Shown here in pieces: positions 34,399 to 43,791 of a stretch of DNA of 64,000 bases; positions within the stretch are counted from its first letter, which is position 1, and each line of letters opens with the position of its first letter. This DNA is from Aggregatibacter segnis ATCC 33393 (GTDB taxonomy: Bacteria; Pseudomonadota; Gammaproteobacteria; Enterobacterales; Pasteurellaceae). The stretch is taken from assembly GCF_000185305.1 (NCBI RefSeq), contig NZ_GL622200.1, positions 1,344,427-1,408,426 of the forward strand, given 5' to 3'. A program made the position numbers and the translations under genes. Below the pieces are notes generated by a model. The model ran no database searches. It worked only from the letters and a program-made list of their open reading frames with translations, and had not been told where the DNA came from.

Positions 34399-35613
34399 AT
34401 GAATAAAACAGTGGGAAGTACGCTGCTTGTGGCTGGTACCATGATTGGCGCAGGCATGTTAGCCATGCCGTTAACCTCCGCCGGCATTGGCTTTGGCGCT
34501 ACCTTATTTCTTCTGCTCGGGCTTTGGGCGCTTTTAACCTTCAGTGCGTTGCTGTTCGTTGAGCTTTACCAAACCGCACCAAGTGACGCCGGCATCGGCA
34601 CGCTGGCAGAGCAATATTTCGGTCACGCGGGACGGATTGTTTCCACCGCCGTATTAATTGTCTTTTTGTACGCACTCATTGCCGCCTACATCAGCGGTGG
34701 CGGTTCTTTGTTGACCGATACGCTACCAATCATCGTTAATCGTGATACCACCGGCAAAGTCGCCGTATTGATTTTCACCCTTTTCTTTGGCGCGTTTATC
34801 ATTATCGGTACGCACAGCGTAGATAAAATTAACCGTGTGTTGTTCTTTGTGATGATTGCCACATTCGTGATGGTGTTAAGTTTGATGTTGCCGGAAATTA
34901 AACTCGACAACTTGATGGCGATGCCCATTGATAATGCGCTGATCATTTCCGCCAGCCCGGTATTTTTCACCGCGTTTGGTTTCCACGGATCTATTCCAAG
35001 CTTAAACAAATACCTCGGCGGCAACGTCAAAGCCTTGCGTATATCCATTTTAGTGGGTTCCGGTATCACCTTATTCGCCTACATTTTATGGCAACTCTCC
35101 ACCCATGGTTTGCTCACACAAAATGAGTTTCTACAAATCTTGCAACAAGATGCCACGCTGAACGGCTTAGTGACTGCCACGTTAACCATTACACAAAGCA
35201 GTATGATGGCAAATGCCGTAAAAATTTTCTCCACCTTGGCGTTAATCACCTCATTCTTGGGTGTAGGGCTTGGCTTACTAGAATGTATTGAAGACTTATT
35301 AAAACGTTCTTTTAATATTAATGCTGGGCGTTTTTCCTTGGGATTAATGACGTTCATCCCACCAATCGTCTTCGCCTTATTCTACCCACAAGGCTTCATT
35401 TTAGCGTTAGGCTATGCCGGTCAAATGTTTGCGTTCTACGCCGTCGTTCTTCCGGTTTCGCTGGTATGGAAAGCGCGCCGCATTCACCCGAATTTGCCAT
35501 ATAAGGTGTGGGGCGGTAAAGCCACGCTACTCATTGTTTTAGTCCTTGGCGTGGTCATTACCTCTATCCCATTCGCTATCCGCGCCGGCTATCTGCCGTT
35601 TGTCGTGGGTTAA
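34399..35613 (+). CDS. tyrP: Tyrosine-specific transport protein (HAAAP family)
   Basis: An inner-membrane proton-coupled permease of 404 residues with 11 predicted helices. It is collinear with E. coli TyrP: GTMIGAGMLAMPL in the first helix (about 13-25), ALIAAYISGGG (about 93), FFTAFGFHGSIPSL (about 193), and FPxG-type FYPQGFILALGYAG near the end. Mtr and TnaB belong to the same family, so tryptophan transport cannot be fully excluded, but the TyrR boxes support tyrosine. AAGGAA precedes ATG. Monocistronic, with CRP and TyrR sites upstream and an uptake-sequence terminator downstream. Confidence 0.87.
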   Translation: MNKTVGSTLLVAGTMIGAGMLAMPLTSAGIGFGATLFLLLGLWALLTFSALLFVELYQTAPSDAGIGTLAEQYFGHAGRIVSTAVLIVFLYALIAAYISGGGSLLTDTLPIIVNRDTTGKVAVLIFTLFFGAFIIIGTHSVDKINRVLFFVMIATFVMVLSLMLPEIKLDNLMAMPIDNALIISASPVFFTAFGFHGSIPSLNKYLGGNVKALRISILVGSGITLFAYILWQLSTHGLLTQNEFLQILQQDATLNGLVTATLTITQSSMMANAVKIFSTLALITSFLGVGLGLLECIEDLLKRSFNINAGRFSLGLMTFIPPIVFALFYPQGFILALGYAGQMFAFYAVVLPVSLVWKARRIHPNLPYKVWGGKATLLIVLVLGVVITSIPFAIRAGYLPFVVG

Positions 35614-35628
35614 AAACACCTAAAAAAA

Positions 35629-35672
35629 AGACCGCACTTTAACTTTTGAAATTAAAGTGCGGTCTGTTTTTT
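35629..35672 (+). terminator. tyrP terminator (paired uptake sequences)
   Basis: agaccgcactttaa (35629-35642) pairs with ttaaagtgcggtct (35652-35665), followed by a T run. Confidence 0.85.
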
Positions 35673-35700
35673 ATCTTGTTTTCTCGATAAAACCAACAAA

Positions 35701-35724
35701 AAACGCTGAACTCAGTCAGCGTTT
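35701..35724 (-). terminator. Hairpin terminator of the 111-residue gene
   Basis: aaacgctga-ctcag... tcagcgttt forms a nine-base stem; reading on the minus strand it is followed by T-rich DNA. It lies 21 bases beyond the stop of the small helical protein. Confidence 0.65.
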
Positions 35725-35745
35725 CTTTGAATTAAATAGTAAGGT

Positions 35746-36081
35746 TTACGATTTTTTAGCAAATTCACAGGGAGGATTAATTTGATTTTTCATTTTGCTA
35801 CTGATTTCGCGGCGTTGTTTAGATAATTCGGCGTTGCGAATAATGTAGTCGTCAACACGATTTTCGTAATCATCCCGCATGCTTTCAATAATAGTACGTA
35901 CATCTCGAATCGACATATCATCACGAATATATTGATCTAAGTTTTCTAGCAACAGCACCCGTTTTTGATTATCACGAATCTTACGATTGTTATCGTCCAT
36001 ATCGCGTAATAGTTTATTTTTCAAGCGATACATACGCACATACTCCAAAACATCCTGAAAAGACTTGTTGACGTTTTCCAT
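35746..36081 (-). CDS. Small helical protein of unknown function
   Basis: 111 residues, highly charged (Arg, Lys, Asp, Asn), predicted almost entirely helical with coiled-coil tendency ([37 protein letters not shown]). There is no signal peptide, membrane helix or recognisable domain. The start is supported by an AAGGGAG-type site (rc of ctccctt) before ATG. It has its own terminator and lies divergently from serC. I do not recognise the family; a cytoplasmic lineage-specific protein is the most I can say. Confidence 0.6.
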   Translation of the reverse strand: MENVNKSFQDVLEYVRMYRLKNKLLRDMDDNNRKIRDNQKRVLLLENLDQYIRDDMSIRDVRTIIESMRDDYENRVDDYIIRNAELSKQRREISSKMKNQINPPCEFAKKS

Positions 36082-36278
36082 TGATTTGCTCCCTTATAGT
36101 AAAAATGAATTGGCGATAATGTAGCCTTTTTTGTGGATTTCGTCAAAAAATTCCCCGTTTTAAAAGGGGATTATTTCCCCTCCCGATAAATTCAAAAAAT
36201 TTCCGTAAAAATCATTGATTAGAAAACGGTGAGGTGATAAAACTGAAGTAAATTTTTCACTAAATCAGAGGAAATCCC

Positions 36279-37361
36279 ATGGCAAACGTATTTAATTTCA
36301 GTGCCGGTCCGGCAATGATGCCTAAAGCAGTTTTAGAACAAGCACAACAAGAATTATTAAATTGGCAAGGCCAAGGCACCTCCGTCATGGAAGTGAGCCA
36401 CCGCGGCAAATTGTTCATGGAATTAATCGCCCAATCCCAAGCGGATTTTCGTAAACTCTATAACATTCCTGAAAACTACCAAGTACTATTTTTACAAGGC
36501 GGCGCGCGCGGTCAATTTGCCGCCATTCCAATGAATTTATTGCGTGAAAACGGCAAAGCGTTGTATTTAAACAGCGGACACTGGTCTGCTACCGCAGCGA
36601 AAGAAGCCCGTTCTTTCGGTGAAATTGATGAAATCAACATTTTAGAAGCAGGCGATGAACTCAAAGTCAAATCTCTCGATTTTAGCGATATTGCCGAACA
36701 ATACGATTACGTTCACTACTGCCCGAACGAAACCATTAGTGGCGTGGAAATTTTTGATGTGCCGAACGTCGGCAACGCCGTATTAGTGGGCGACTTATCC
36801 TCTACCATTCTTTCCCGCAAAATAGATATCAGCAAATTCGGTTTAATTTACGCCGGCGCGCAAAAAAACCTTGGCCCGGCAGGGATCACCATTGTTATCG
36901 TGCGTGATGATTTAATTGGCAAAGCACGCAAAGCCACACCATCGATTTGGAATTATGAAACACAGAAAAACAGCGATTCCATGATCAATACGCCACCAAC
37001 GTTCGCGTGGTATTTATGTGCTTTAGTGTTCAAACATTTATTGTCTATCGGTGGTTTGCCGGAAATCGAACAACGTAACCTTGCCAAAGCTAAATTGCTT
37101 TACGATTATTTAGACGGTAGCGATTTCTACCAAAATAACGTGGCAAAAGCCAACCGCTCTTTAATGAACGTGACCTTCACCACGGGCAATGACGAATTGA
37201 ATGCAAAATTCGTTGCAGAAGCCACCGCAGCAGGATTACAAGCGTTAAAAGGACACAAAGTGTTAGGCGGTATGCGCGCGTCTATTTATAACGCCATGCC
37301 GATTGAAGGGGTACAAGCATTGATCCAATTCATGCAAAAATTTGCCAAAGAAAACGCATAG
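36279..37361 (+). CDS. serC: Phosphoserine aminotransferase
   Basis: PLP-dependent transamination of 3-phosphohydroxypyruvate (serine synthesis) and of the pyridoxine precursor. The 360 residues start NVFNFSAGPAMMPKAVL, typical of the family. The Schiff-base lysine is in YAGAQKNLGPAG (about residue 197), and HRGKLF and RGQFAAIP form the phosphate and substrate pocket. RBS AGAGGAA precedes ATG. It begins a serC-hisC-aroA cluster; E. coli has serC-aroA. Confidence 0.96.
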   Translation: MANVFNFSAGPAMMPKAVLEQAQQELLNWQGQGTSVMEVSHRGKLFMELIAQSQADFRKLYNIPENYQVLFLQGGARGQFAAIPMNLLRENGKALYLNSGHWSATAAKEARSFGEIDEINILEAGDELKVKSLDFSDIAEQYDYVHYCPNETISGVEIFDVPNVGNAVLVGDLSSTILSRKIDISKFGLIYAGAQKNLGPAGITIVIVRDDLIGKARKATPSIWNYETQKNSDSMINTPPTFAWYLCALVFKHLLSIGGLPEIEQRNLAKAKLLYDYLDGSDFYQNNVAKANRSLMNVTFTTGNDELNAKFVAEATAAGLQALKGHKVLGGMRASIYNAMPIEGVQALIQFMQKFAKENA

Positions 37362-37368
37362 CCCTCTT

Positions 37369-37411
37369 AAAAGTGCGGTCGAAACTTATCGTAAAAATCT
37401 ACCGCACTTTT
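37369..37411 (+). terminator. Uptake-sequence hairpin between serC and hisC
   Basis: aaaagtgcggt (37369-37379) pairs with accgcactttt (37401-37411). It lies within the serC-hisC gap and may attenuate rather than fully terminate, since hisC is only 31 bases further on with no clear promoter. Confidence 0.6.
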
Positions 37412-37441
37412 CTTTCCTTTCATTCTTACTCGGAGCATCTT

Positions 37442-38539
37442 ATGCAATATCTTGATCGTGCCAATGCGGGCGTAAAAGCACTTTCACCTTACCAAGCCGG
37501 CAAGCCCATTGAAGAATTAGAACGTGAATTAGGCATTAAAAATATCATCAAACTCGCTTCGAACGAAAATCCGTTCGGTTTACCGCCCAGTGCTAAAAAA
37601 GCGATTCAGGCACAATTAGACAATCTTCATCTTTACCCTGATTCCAACGGATTTTATTTCAAACAAGCGGTAGCCAAAAAATTCGGCTTACAGCCTGAAC
37701 AAATCACGCTTGGTAACGGCTCCAACGATTTAATCGAACTCATTGCGCATACTTTTGCTTCTGAGCAAGACGAAGTGATTTATTCCCAATATGGCTTCAT
37801 TGTTTACCCATTAATTAGTCAAGCCTTGAATGCCAGACGGGTAGAAATTCCGGCGAAAAATTATGGCAACGATTTGCCTGCTTTTCTGAAAGCGATCACG
37901 CCCAACACCAAATTAATCTACATCGCTAATCCCAATAACCCAACGGGTAGTTTCTCAAGTGCGGTGGAAATTGCCGACTTTTTAGCCCAAGTGCCACCGC
38001 AAGTGATTGTCGCGTTGGATGAAGCCTATGTGGAATTTACCGAACCGAATGAACGCGTGGATTCTTTCGGCTTGTTGGCAAAATATCCGAACCTGATCGT
38101 GTGCCGCACCCTATCCAAAGCCTACGGCTTAGCCGGTTTGCGCATCGGTTACGCCATTTCCTCAACAGAAATTGCGGGCTTGTTAAATCGTGTACGCCAA
38201 CCCTTTAACTGCAACAGTCTTGCCCTTGCCGCAGCAACTGCTGCCATTCAAGACGATGAATTTGTCGCCAAAGTGGCGGAAAATAATCGAATCGGCTTGC
38301 AATTATTGCAAAACTTCTTTGATGAAAAAGGCTTGCGTTATGTGCCGTCCAAGGGCAACTTCGTGATGTTGGATTTGCAGCAACCTGCCGCACCGATTTA
38401 TCAAGCACTGTTACGCAAAGGCGTCATCGTACGTCCGCTTGCCGGTTACGGATTGCCGAACCATTTGCGTATCAGCATCGGCTTGCCGGAAGAAAATCAG
38501 CGTTTTTTAACCGAACTTAGCGACATTTTGGGCTTATAA
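37442..38539 (+). CDS. hisC: Histidinol-phosphate aminotransferase
   Basis: PLP enzyme of histidine biosynthesis, 365 residues from ATG 37442 (GGAG seven bases upstream). The frame is open to 37373, but the family starts with the [22 protein letters not shown] segment. SNENPFG (about residue 40), NPNNPTGS and the PLP-lysine motif [14 protein letters not shown] are clear. Nine bases separate it from aroA. Being placed between serC and aroA rather than in a his operon suggests the HisC2 type, which may also act on aromatic amino acids. Confidence 0.93.
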   Translation: MQYLDRANAGVKALSPYQAGKPIEELERELGIKNIIKLASNENPFGLPPSAKKAIQAQLDNLHLYPDSNGFYFKQAVAKKFGLQPEQITLGNGSNDLIELIAHTFASEQDEVIYSQYGFIVYPLISQALNARRVEIPAKNYGNDLPAFLKAITPNTKLIYIANPNNPTGSFSSAVEIADFLAQVPPQVIVALDEAYVEFTEPNERVDSFGLLAKYPNLIVCRTLSKAYGLAGLRIGYAISSTEIAGLLNRVRQPFNCNSLALAAATAAIQDDEFVAKVAENNRIGLQLLQNFFDEKGLRYVPSKGNFVMLDLQQPAAPIYQALLRKGVIVRPLAGYGLPNHLRISIGLPEENQRFLTELSDILGL

Positions 38540-38549
38540 CGGACGATTT

Positions 38550-39860
38550 ATGCAACACGCCACTTCCATTACCCTTAACCCTATCCACCATGTGGAAGGC
38601 ACGATCAACCTACCCGGTTCGAAAAGCCTGTCCAACCGCGCCTTATTGTTGGCAGCATTAGCGCACGGCACGACTAACGTCACTAATTTGCTAGACAGCG
38701 ACGATATCCGCCACATGCTTAACGCCTTAAAACACCTCGGCGTGCAATATTCGCTATCTGACGATAAATCCATCTGCGAGGTACAGGGCTTAGGTGGCGC
38801 CTTTCAATGGCATGACGGCTTAGCGTTATTTTTAGGCAATGCCGGCACCGCCATGCGTCCGTTGGCAGCAGCACTTTGTTTAGCGCGTGAAGGCGCTTCC
38901 CCACAAAATGAAGTGATATTAACCGGCGAACCGCGCATGAAAGAGCGCCCGATTCAGCACTTAGTAGATGCATTGTTGCAGGCAGGCGCAGACATTCGTT
39001 ATTTAGAAAACGAGGGCTATCCGCCAATTGCCATTCGTAACACCGGTTTGCGTGGTGGCACGATTAAAATCGACGGCTCCATTTCATCACAATTTTTGAC
39101 CGCACTTTTAATGGCAGCCCCCCTTGCAGAAGGCGACAGTGAAATTGAAATTATTGGTGAATTAGTTTCCAAACCCTACATCGACATCACCCTTAACATG
39201 ATGAAAATCTTCGGCGTGGAAGTTGAAAATCAAAACTATCAACGTTTTCTCGTGAAAGGCAAACAATCTTACCAATCCCCCGGCACCTTTTTGGTGGAAG
39301 GTGATGCCTCCTCGGCGTCCTATTTCTTGGCGGCAGGTGCCATTAAAGGCAAAGTGAAAGTCACGGGCATCGGCAAAAACAGTATCCAAGGCGACCGTTT
39401 ATTTGCGGATGTGTTAGAAAAAATGGGGGCAAAAATCACCTGGGGCGAGGATTTCATTGAAGCGGAACAAGCTCCGTTACACGGCGTGGATATGGACATG
39501 AACCATATTCCTGATGCGGCCATGACCATTGCCACGACCGCGTTGTTTGCCGAAGGGGAAACCGTGATTCGTAACATTTATAACTGGCGAGTGAAAGAAA
39601 CCGATCGCCTAACCGCCATGGCAACCGAACTACGCAAAGTGGGCGCTGACGTGGAAGAAGGCGAGGATTTTATTCGTATTCAACCCTTAAAATTAACAGA
39701 TTTTAAGGCCGCAGAAATCGAAACCTATAACGATCACCGCATAGCAATGTGTTTCGCCTTGGTGGCGTTATCCGACACGCCCATCACCATTTTGGATCCG
39801 GACTGTACGGCAAAAACGTTCCCAACGTTTTTTGAGGAATTTTTAGCCATCGCACACTAA
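38550..39860 (+). CDS. aroA: EPSP synthase (3-phosphoshikimate 1-carboxyvinyltransferase)
   Basis: Sixth step of the shikimate pathway: transfer of enolpyruvate from PEP to shikimate-3-phosphate. 436 residues with the signatures [18 protein letters not shown] (about 21-38), [18 protein letters not shown] (about 90-107; the LGNAGTA PEP site) and [19 protein letters not shown] (about 345-363). This is a class I (glyphosate-sensitive type) enzyme by these motifs. It follows hisC closely and ends the cluster before a bidirectional terminator. Confidence 0.97.
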   Translation: MQHATSITLNPIHHVEGTINLPGSKSLSNRALLLAALAHGTTNVTNLLDSDDIRHMLNALKHLGVQYSLSDDKSICEVQGLGGAFQWHDGLALFLGNAGTAMRPLAAALCLAREGASPQNEVILTGEPRMKERPIQHLVDALLQAGADIRYLENEGYPPIAIRNTGLRGGTIKIDGSISSQFLTALLMAAPLAEGDSEIEIIGELVSKPYIDITLNMMKIFGVEVENQNYQRFLVKGKQSYQSPGTFLVEGDASSASYFLAAGAIKGKVKVTGIGKNSIQGDRLFADVLEKMGAKITWGEDFIEAEQAPLHGVDMDMNHIPDAAMTIATTALFAEGETVIRNIYNWRVKETDRLTAMATELRKVGADVEEGEDFIRIQPLKLTDFKAAEIETYNDHRIAMCFALVALSDTPITILDPDCTAKTFPTFFEEFLAIAH

Positions 39861-39905
39861 TTTCGCGGTAATAACAACAAAAAATGAAAAACGCATAAAA
39901 AACAA

Positions 39906-39946
39906 ACCGCACTTTATATTTCATCGTATAAAGTGCGGTCTATTTT
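39906..39946. terminator. Bidirectional uptake-sequence terminator between aroA and rnhA
   Basis: accgcactttata (39906-39918) pairs with tataaagtgcggt (39927-39939), with A-rich and T-rich flanks. The two convergent genes end on either side. Confidence 0.85.
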
Positions 39947-39955
39947 TAAGAAGAT

Positions 39956-40423
39956 TTACGCTTCCGGCTGATAGCCCTCATCATTAAATGTCGGATTTTC
40001 GGCGCCTTGCTTTGCCAGTTGATCGCAAATTTCATTTTCACGATGTCCCGCGTGCCCTTTTACCCAGCGCCAATCCACATGATGCCGGGCAATAGCCTGA
40101 TCTAACGCGATCCATAAGTCTTGATTTTTGACCGGTTTGCCACTACTCGCCTTCCAATTGTTTTTCTTCCAATTGAATATCCATTGTGTAATGCCATTTT
40201 TCATGTATTGACTATCGCTATATAAATGGATGTCGCAAGGTTCTTTCAAGCTATTTAACGCTTCCACCACAGCCAACAATTCCATGCGATTATTGGTCGT
40301 TAACAAGAAACCTTTGGACAACTGTTTTTCATGTTGTTTATAACGTAATAGGATGCCAATGCCACCCGGGCCGGGATTGCCAAGGCAAGATCCATCGGTA
40401 AAAATTTCAATTTGTTTGCGCAT
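39956..40423 (-). CDS. rnhA: Ribonuclease HI
   Basis: 155 residues, identical in length to E. coli RNase HI, which degrades RNA in RNA-DNA hybrids. The catalytic carboxylates are visible: [15 protein letters not shown] (Asp10), [12 protein letters not shown] (Glu), [10 protein letters not shown] (Asp), and [16 protein letters not shown] (His and last Asp). It is divergent from dnaQ with 67 bases between the starts, the conserved E. coli arrangement. Confidence 0.96.
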   Translation of the reverse strand: MRKQIEIFTDGSCLGNPGPGGIGILLRYKQHEKQLSKGFLLTTNNRMELLAVVEALNSLKEPCDIHLYSDSQYMKNGITQWIFNWKKNNWKASSGKPVKNQDLWIALDQAIARHHVDWRWVKGHAGHRENEICDQLAKQGAENPTFNDEGYQPEA

Positions 40424-40490
40424 ATTGACTACTAATTTATTTTAAATGGGGCGATAATACCCGAAATTTTTGCGGATAAAAAGTCAAGTT

Positions 40491-41252
40491 ATGAGTATTC
40501 AAATTAATCCAAATCGCCAGATTGTACTGGATACGGAAACCACCGGTATGAACCAGCTGGGCGCCCATTATGAAGGTCATTGCATTATTGAAATCGGTGC
40601 GGTGGAAATGATCAATCGTCGCTACACCGGCAATAATTTTCACATTTACATCAAACCCAATCGCCCCGTTGACCCTGAAGCAATTAAAGTACACGGCATC
40701 ACCGATGAAATGCTTGCGGATAAACCGGATTTCAGTCAAATTGCCAATGAATTTATTGAGTATATTAAAGGTGCAGAGTTGTTAATTCACAACGCCCCCT
40801 TCGACGTGGGATTCATGGATTATGAATTTGCCAAACTCAACTTACCGATAAAAACCAACGATATTTGCCAAGTGACTGATACGCTCACGATGGCGCGTCA
40901 AATGTATCCGGGCAAAAAAAATAACTTGGATGCACTATGTAGCCGTTTAGGCATTGATAACAGTAAACGAACCTTGCACGGCGCGTTACTGGATGCGGAA
41001 ATTCTAGCAGACGTTTACCTTGCCATGACCGGCGGGCAAACCAGCCTTTTTGATGAAAACGAATCGGAGATTATTCAACAGGTTAACGAACAGCAAATAC
41101 AAAGTGCGGTGGCTTTTTCACACAATTTACGCTTACTTACCCCCACTGAAGAGGAGCTGCAAGCGCATTTGGAATACCTCAAATTAATCAATAAAAAAAG
41201 CAAAGATAATTGCTTGTGGACGCGCCAATCTCAAGAAGAAACCTTGCACTAA
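40491..41252 (+). CDS. dnaQ: DNA polymerase III epsilon subunit, proofreading exonuclease
   Basis: 253 residues from ATG 40491; an upstream non-ATG extension to 40470 is not needed. The DEDDh 3'-5' exonuclease motifs are present: ExoI VLDTETTGM (about 12-20), ExoII LIHNAPFDVGFMD (about 98-110) and ExoIII HGALLDAEILADVY (about 163-176). The C-terminal tail binds the alpha subunit and ends in the conserved LIN/DNCLW-like segment. Uptake word AAGTGCGGT is inside the coding region (41101-41109), encoding QSAVA. Confidence 0.95.
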   Translation: MSIQINPNRQIVLDTETTGMNQLGAHYEGHCIIEIGAVEMINRRYTGNNFHIYIKPNRPVDPEAIKVHGITDEMLADKPDFSQIANEFIEYIKGAELLIHNAPFDVGFMDYEFAKLNLPIKTNDICQVTDTLTMARQMYPGKKNNLDALCSRLGIDNSKRTLHGALLDAEILADVYLAMTGGQTSLFDENESEIIQQVNEQQIQSAVAFSHNLRLLTPTEEELQAHLEYLKLINKKSKDNCLWTRQSQEETLH

Positions 41253-41301
41253 ACAAATCGTTCACCGATTAAACAAGTGAGCCCAAAAGAGAAAAAAAAA
41301 G

Positions 41302-41330
41302 TTGACGGAATGCTCCGTCGCCATTATTAT
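41302..41330 (+). promoter_or_regulatory. Strong sigma70 promoter of the tRNA-Asp genes
   Basis: TTGACG (41302-41307) and TATTAT (41325-41330) are separated by exactly 17 bases, followed by a GC-containing discriminator (gcacctc). This arrangement is typical of stable-RNA promoters under stringent control. Confidence 0.75.
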
Positions 41331-41345
41331 GCACCTCACCTGTGC

Positions 41346-41422
41346 GGAGTGGTAGTTCAGCTGGTTAGAATACCTGCCTGTCACGCAGGGGGTCGCGGGT
41401 TCGAGTCCCGTCCATTCCGCCA
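41346..41422 (+). tRNA. tRNA-Asp (GTC)
   Basis: A complete 77-base cloverleaf with encoded CCA. Acceptor stem GGAGTGG/CCATTCC, T-loop ggttcgagtcc, and anticodon GTC at 41380-41382 in ctGTCac. The discriminator base is G, as expected for Asp identity. Confidence 0.97.
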
Positions 41423-41441
41423 ATTTTATCTATTCTAATTC

Positions 41442-41518
41442 GGAGCGGTAGTTCAGCTGGTTAGAATACCTGCCTGTCACGCAGGGGGTCGCGGGTTCGA
41501 GTCCCGTCCGTTCCGCCA
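41442..41518 (+). tRNA. tRNA-Asp (GTC), second copy
   Basis: A 77-base copy of the preceding gene, 19 bases downstream and certainly co-transcribed. It differs only in one acceptor-stem pair (C-G instead of T-A: GGAGCGG/CCGTTCC), a compensated change that keeps pairing. Confidence 0.97.
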
Positions 41519-41747
41519 CTTCTTTGAAGTTCATCAGTTACATTATTCCTCTCGTACTCATCTTTAAAAGTACATTCTCTTCGTCATATAAAGAATAAAA
41601 TGATGCCAGAAATTTATTTTTTATTGTTCCTCACTACTTTTTGTCATGTGTAACGAGTTTCTATATCGCATAAGTAATGAACACTTTTTCACTAAACTAC
41701 CTTTCTTAATTCTAGCAAATGCGCAACTATTCAAAACATAAAAATAA

Positions 41748-41775
41748 AGGCGCTTTCCCCAAGCGCCTCCTTTCT
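41748..41775 (-). terminator. Terminator of the cupin gene
   Basis: aggcgctt (41748-41755) and aagcgcct (41761-41768) form an eight-base stem; on the minus strand it is followed by T-rich ttatttttatg. The 41519-41747 gap after the tRNAs holds nothing recognisable. Confidence 0.75.
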
Positions 41776-41782
41776 CTTCTAA

Positions 41783-42121
41783 CTATCTTCCTTCTTTCGG
41801 AAATACCACAGTCAAAAACATTTTAAAATTTTCCAATGCATATAGCGCATGAGGAATGTCCGCCGGAAGGACAATACTTTCGCCGGCATTGACATCATAA
41901 TCAGTGGTGTCAATCGTAATTCGGGCCTTGCCTTCCAGTATAGTAACTAAAGCATCACCACGTGATTTATGCGCACTGATTTCTTCGCCTTTCGGTAAAC
42001 AAAACATAGTCAATCCCACCGCCGGATTTTGCGAGAAGGTTTTACTGATGACCTGTCCGTCCTGATATGTCAATAGATCATTAAGTTTTAGTACTGTGGC
42101 TTTTTCAATGTTTTTTAACAT
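41783..42121 (-). CDS. Small single-domain cupin protein
   Basis: 112 residues from ATG 42121, which has AGGAG seven bases upstream; the frame extends to a TTG at 42139. One cupin barrel is seen: PKGEEISAHKSRGDALVTILEGKARI (cupin motif 1, with a single His) and LPADIPHALYALENFKMFLTVVF (motif 2). It probably binds a metal; substrate unknown. Such proteins occur widely in anaerobic or facultative commensals. It is monocistronic, with its own terminator. Confidence 0.8.
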   Translation of the reverse strand: MLKNIEKATVLKLNDLLTYQDGQVISKTFSQNPAVGLTMFCLPKGEEISAHKSRGDALVTILEGKARITIDTTDYDVNAGESIVLPADIPHALYALENFKMFLTVVFPKEGR

Positions 42122-42224
42122 AGCATTTCTCCTTTTCAAGTTTCTAACAATAAAATCTACACATCACATACGGGTAAATTATTTCATTAACAACATAAAG
42201 ATATCATCAAAAATGGCTGCACTT

Positions 42225-42527
42225 TTAGCCTATTTTCACCTCATCCAGTAAGGAAAAAGGACGATTCTGTTTACGTAATTCTTCTACTTCGTCCAATAGA
42301 CGCATAATCAAACTTAGCGCAGGTACACTGGCATCAAAATCATGCCGCAAACGGCAAGCCTGACGCACGCGGGCCATTTGGAAACCGCTGAAAATCGCCT
42401 GCTCGGGTCGCCCATCCACTGAAATCACGCCTTCTTCAATCAGTTCCAGTAACCACTGACGATCATCAGAACAGACTTTCAACATTTCATTAAAGCTCAA
42501 TTTGATATCAATATCTTGATTCATCAT
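42225..42527 (-). CDS. cbpM: Chaperone modulatory protein CbpM
   Basis: 100 residues starting MMNQDIDIKLSFNEMLKVC, with AAGGA six bases before ATG 42527 (E. coli CbpM is 101). It has the MerR-like DNA-binding-derived fold of the family (LLELIEEGVISVDG, ARVRQACRLRHDFD). CbpM binds the J-domain of CbpA and inhibits its co-chaperone and DNA-binding activities. The frame is open farther upstream inside cbpA, but that extension is not family-like. It follows cbpA by 19 bases. Confidence 0.88.
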   Translation of the reverse strand: MMNQDIDIKLSFNEMLKVCSDDRQWLLELIEEGVISVDGRPEQAIFSGFQMARVRQACRLRHDFDASVPALSLIMRLLDEVEELRKQNRPFSLLDEVKIG

Positions 42528-42546
42528 TTCAATTCCTTGTTCTATT

Positions 42547-43506
42547 TTATGCCTGTTTGCTGGCGAAATGTGTAGCAATTTGCTCCCATGCGGCACGGCC
42601 GGCGTCATCCTCAACCGGTGGCACCAAAATGCGAATATTCAAATATAAATCACCCGGTTCTTTAGCCGGAATACCTTTGCCTTTCAAACGAATGCTTTTG
42701 CCATTTTGGCTGTTAGCCGGCAAGTTGAGTTGCAGACGTCCGCCAAGGGTTACAACCTGAATTTTGCCACCCAATGCCGCCAGCCATGGGAATACATCGA
42801 TAGTTTGACAAACGTCTTTTTTATTTTTCACATAAAGATCGGGGCGTTCATGGAAGCGAATTTTCAAATATAAATCACCGTTTTCTCCTCCATTAATGCC
42901 CGGCAAACCTTGGCGCGCCAAACGGATTTGTTGTCCTTCCGTAATACCTTTCGGAATTTTTACGTTTAATGTTTTGTTTTGTTGAGTAATTCTGCCATAT
43001 TCATCAATAGTCGGCACATTTAGAGTCACAGAACGCTCAGTGCCGTCATAAGCGGCGGCAATATCAATACTGAGCTCAGCATGCTGATCTTCGCCTTTCA
43101 TTGGCCCTGTTTGGCGAGTATGTGATTGTTGTCCTCGACGCCCAAAGGCAGAGAATAAATCTTCGAAATGAAAATCTCCTTGCCCGAATGGCTCATCATC
43201 ACCGGAATGGAATTCATAATGACGGAAACCATTGGTGTCGCCGTAAGCCCCCTCAAATGGGTTGCCTCGCGTTTGGCTTGTACCGTCAAATGGATTAGCC
43301 AACATTTCATCATATTCTGTCCGTTTTTGTGTGTCTTTCAGTGTTTCATAAGCTTCATTCACTTCGGCAGTTTTCTGCACCGCATCAGGTTCTTTGCTAA
43401 CATCCGGGTGATATTTGCGCACCAATTTGCGGTACGCTTTTTTTATTGTGTCGAGATCGGCGTTTTTATCTACGCCCAATATCTCGTAATAATTTCTTTT
43501 TGCCAT
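42547..43506 (-). CDS. cbpA: Curved DNA-binding protein, DnaJ-type co-chaperone CbpA
   Basis: 319 residues: an N-terminal J domain (1-70) with the HPD motif in [10 protein letters not shown], a Gly/Phe-poor linker, and two C-terminal beta domains (about 130-310) with [13 protein letters not shown] and IRLKGKGIP. No Cys-rich zinc region is present, which separates CbpA from DnaJ. It stimulates DnaK and binds curved DNA in stationary phase. cbpM follows immediately, as in E. coli. Confidence 0.93.
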   Translation of the reverse strand: MAKRNYYEILGVDKNADLDTIKKAYRKLVRKYHPDVSKEPDAVQKTAEVNEAYETLKDTQKRTEYDEMLANPFDGTSQTRGNPFEGAYGDTNGFRHYEFHSGDDEPFGQGDFHFEDLFSAFGRRGQQSHTRQTGPMKGEDQHAELSIDIAAAYDGTERSVTLNVPTIDEYGRITQQNKTLNVKIPKGITEGQQIRLARQGLPGINGGENGDLYLKIRFHERPDLYVKNKKDVCQTIDVFPWLAALGGKIQVVTLGGRLQLNLPANSQNGKSIRLKGKGIPAKEPGDLYLNIRILVPPVEDDAGRAAWEQIATHFASKQA

Positions 43507-43698
43507 AGTTATCCTTATTTCTTTAATTTTTAAATCATATTATTCGGTTTAATTTTTCGCTAAATTCTGAGCAGCTTAGGGTAACTTGATGAATCGTGAA
43601 GATGAACAGTACAAATTTTCGTCTATTTTAATATAATACCAACGCAAAAATTTTAAAGTGATTTTTAGAAATAAATTGTTTCGTCCAACCCTTGTCAT

Positions 43699-43727
43699 TT
43701 CTCATCACTGCCAAAATCCGCTATAAT
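43699..43727 (+). promoter_or_regulatory. Candidate der promoter
   Basis: A perfect -10, TATAAT (43722-43727), is preceded at 17 bases by a weak -35, TTCTCA (43699-43704). It lies 65 bases before the der start in the 285-bp gap to cbpA. Confidence 0.5.
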
Positions 43728-43791
43728 GCCAGCCATTTTTCAAGTGCCGATATCAATGATCCCGTGGCACATTCATTTATAAGAGGTTTTT

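Noticed and set aside
41650..41675. Sequence tatatcgcataag resembling a hip operator half downstream of the tRNAs
   Set aside because: Only a half-site with no matching arm at the required distance; probably coincidence.
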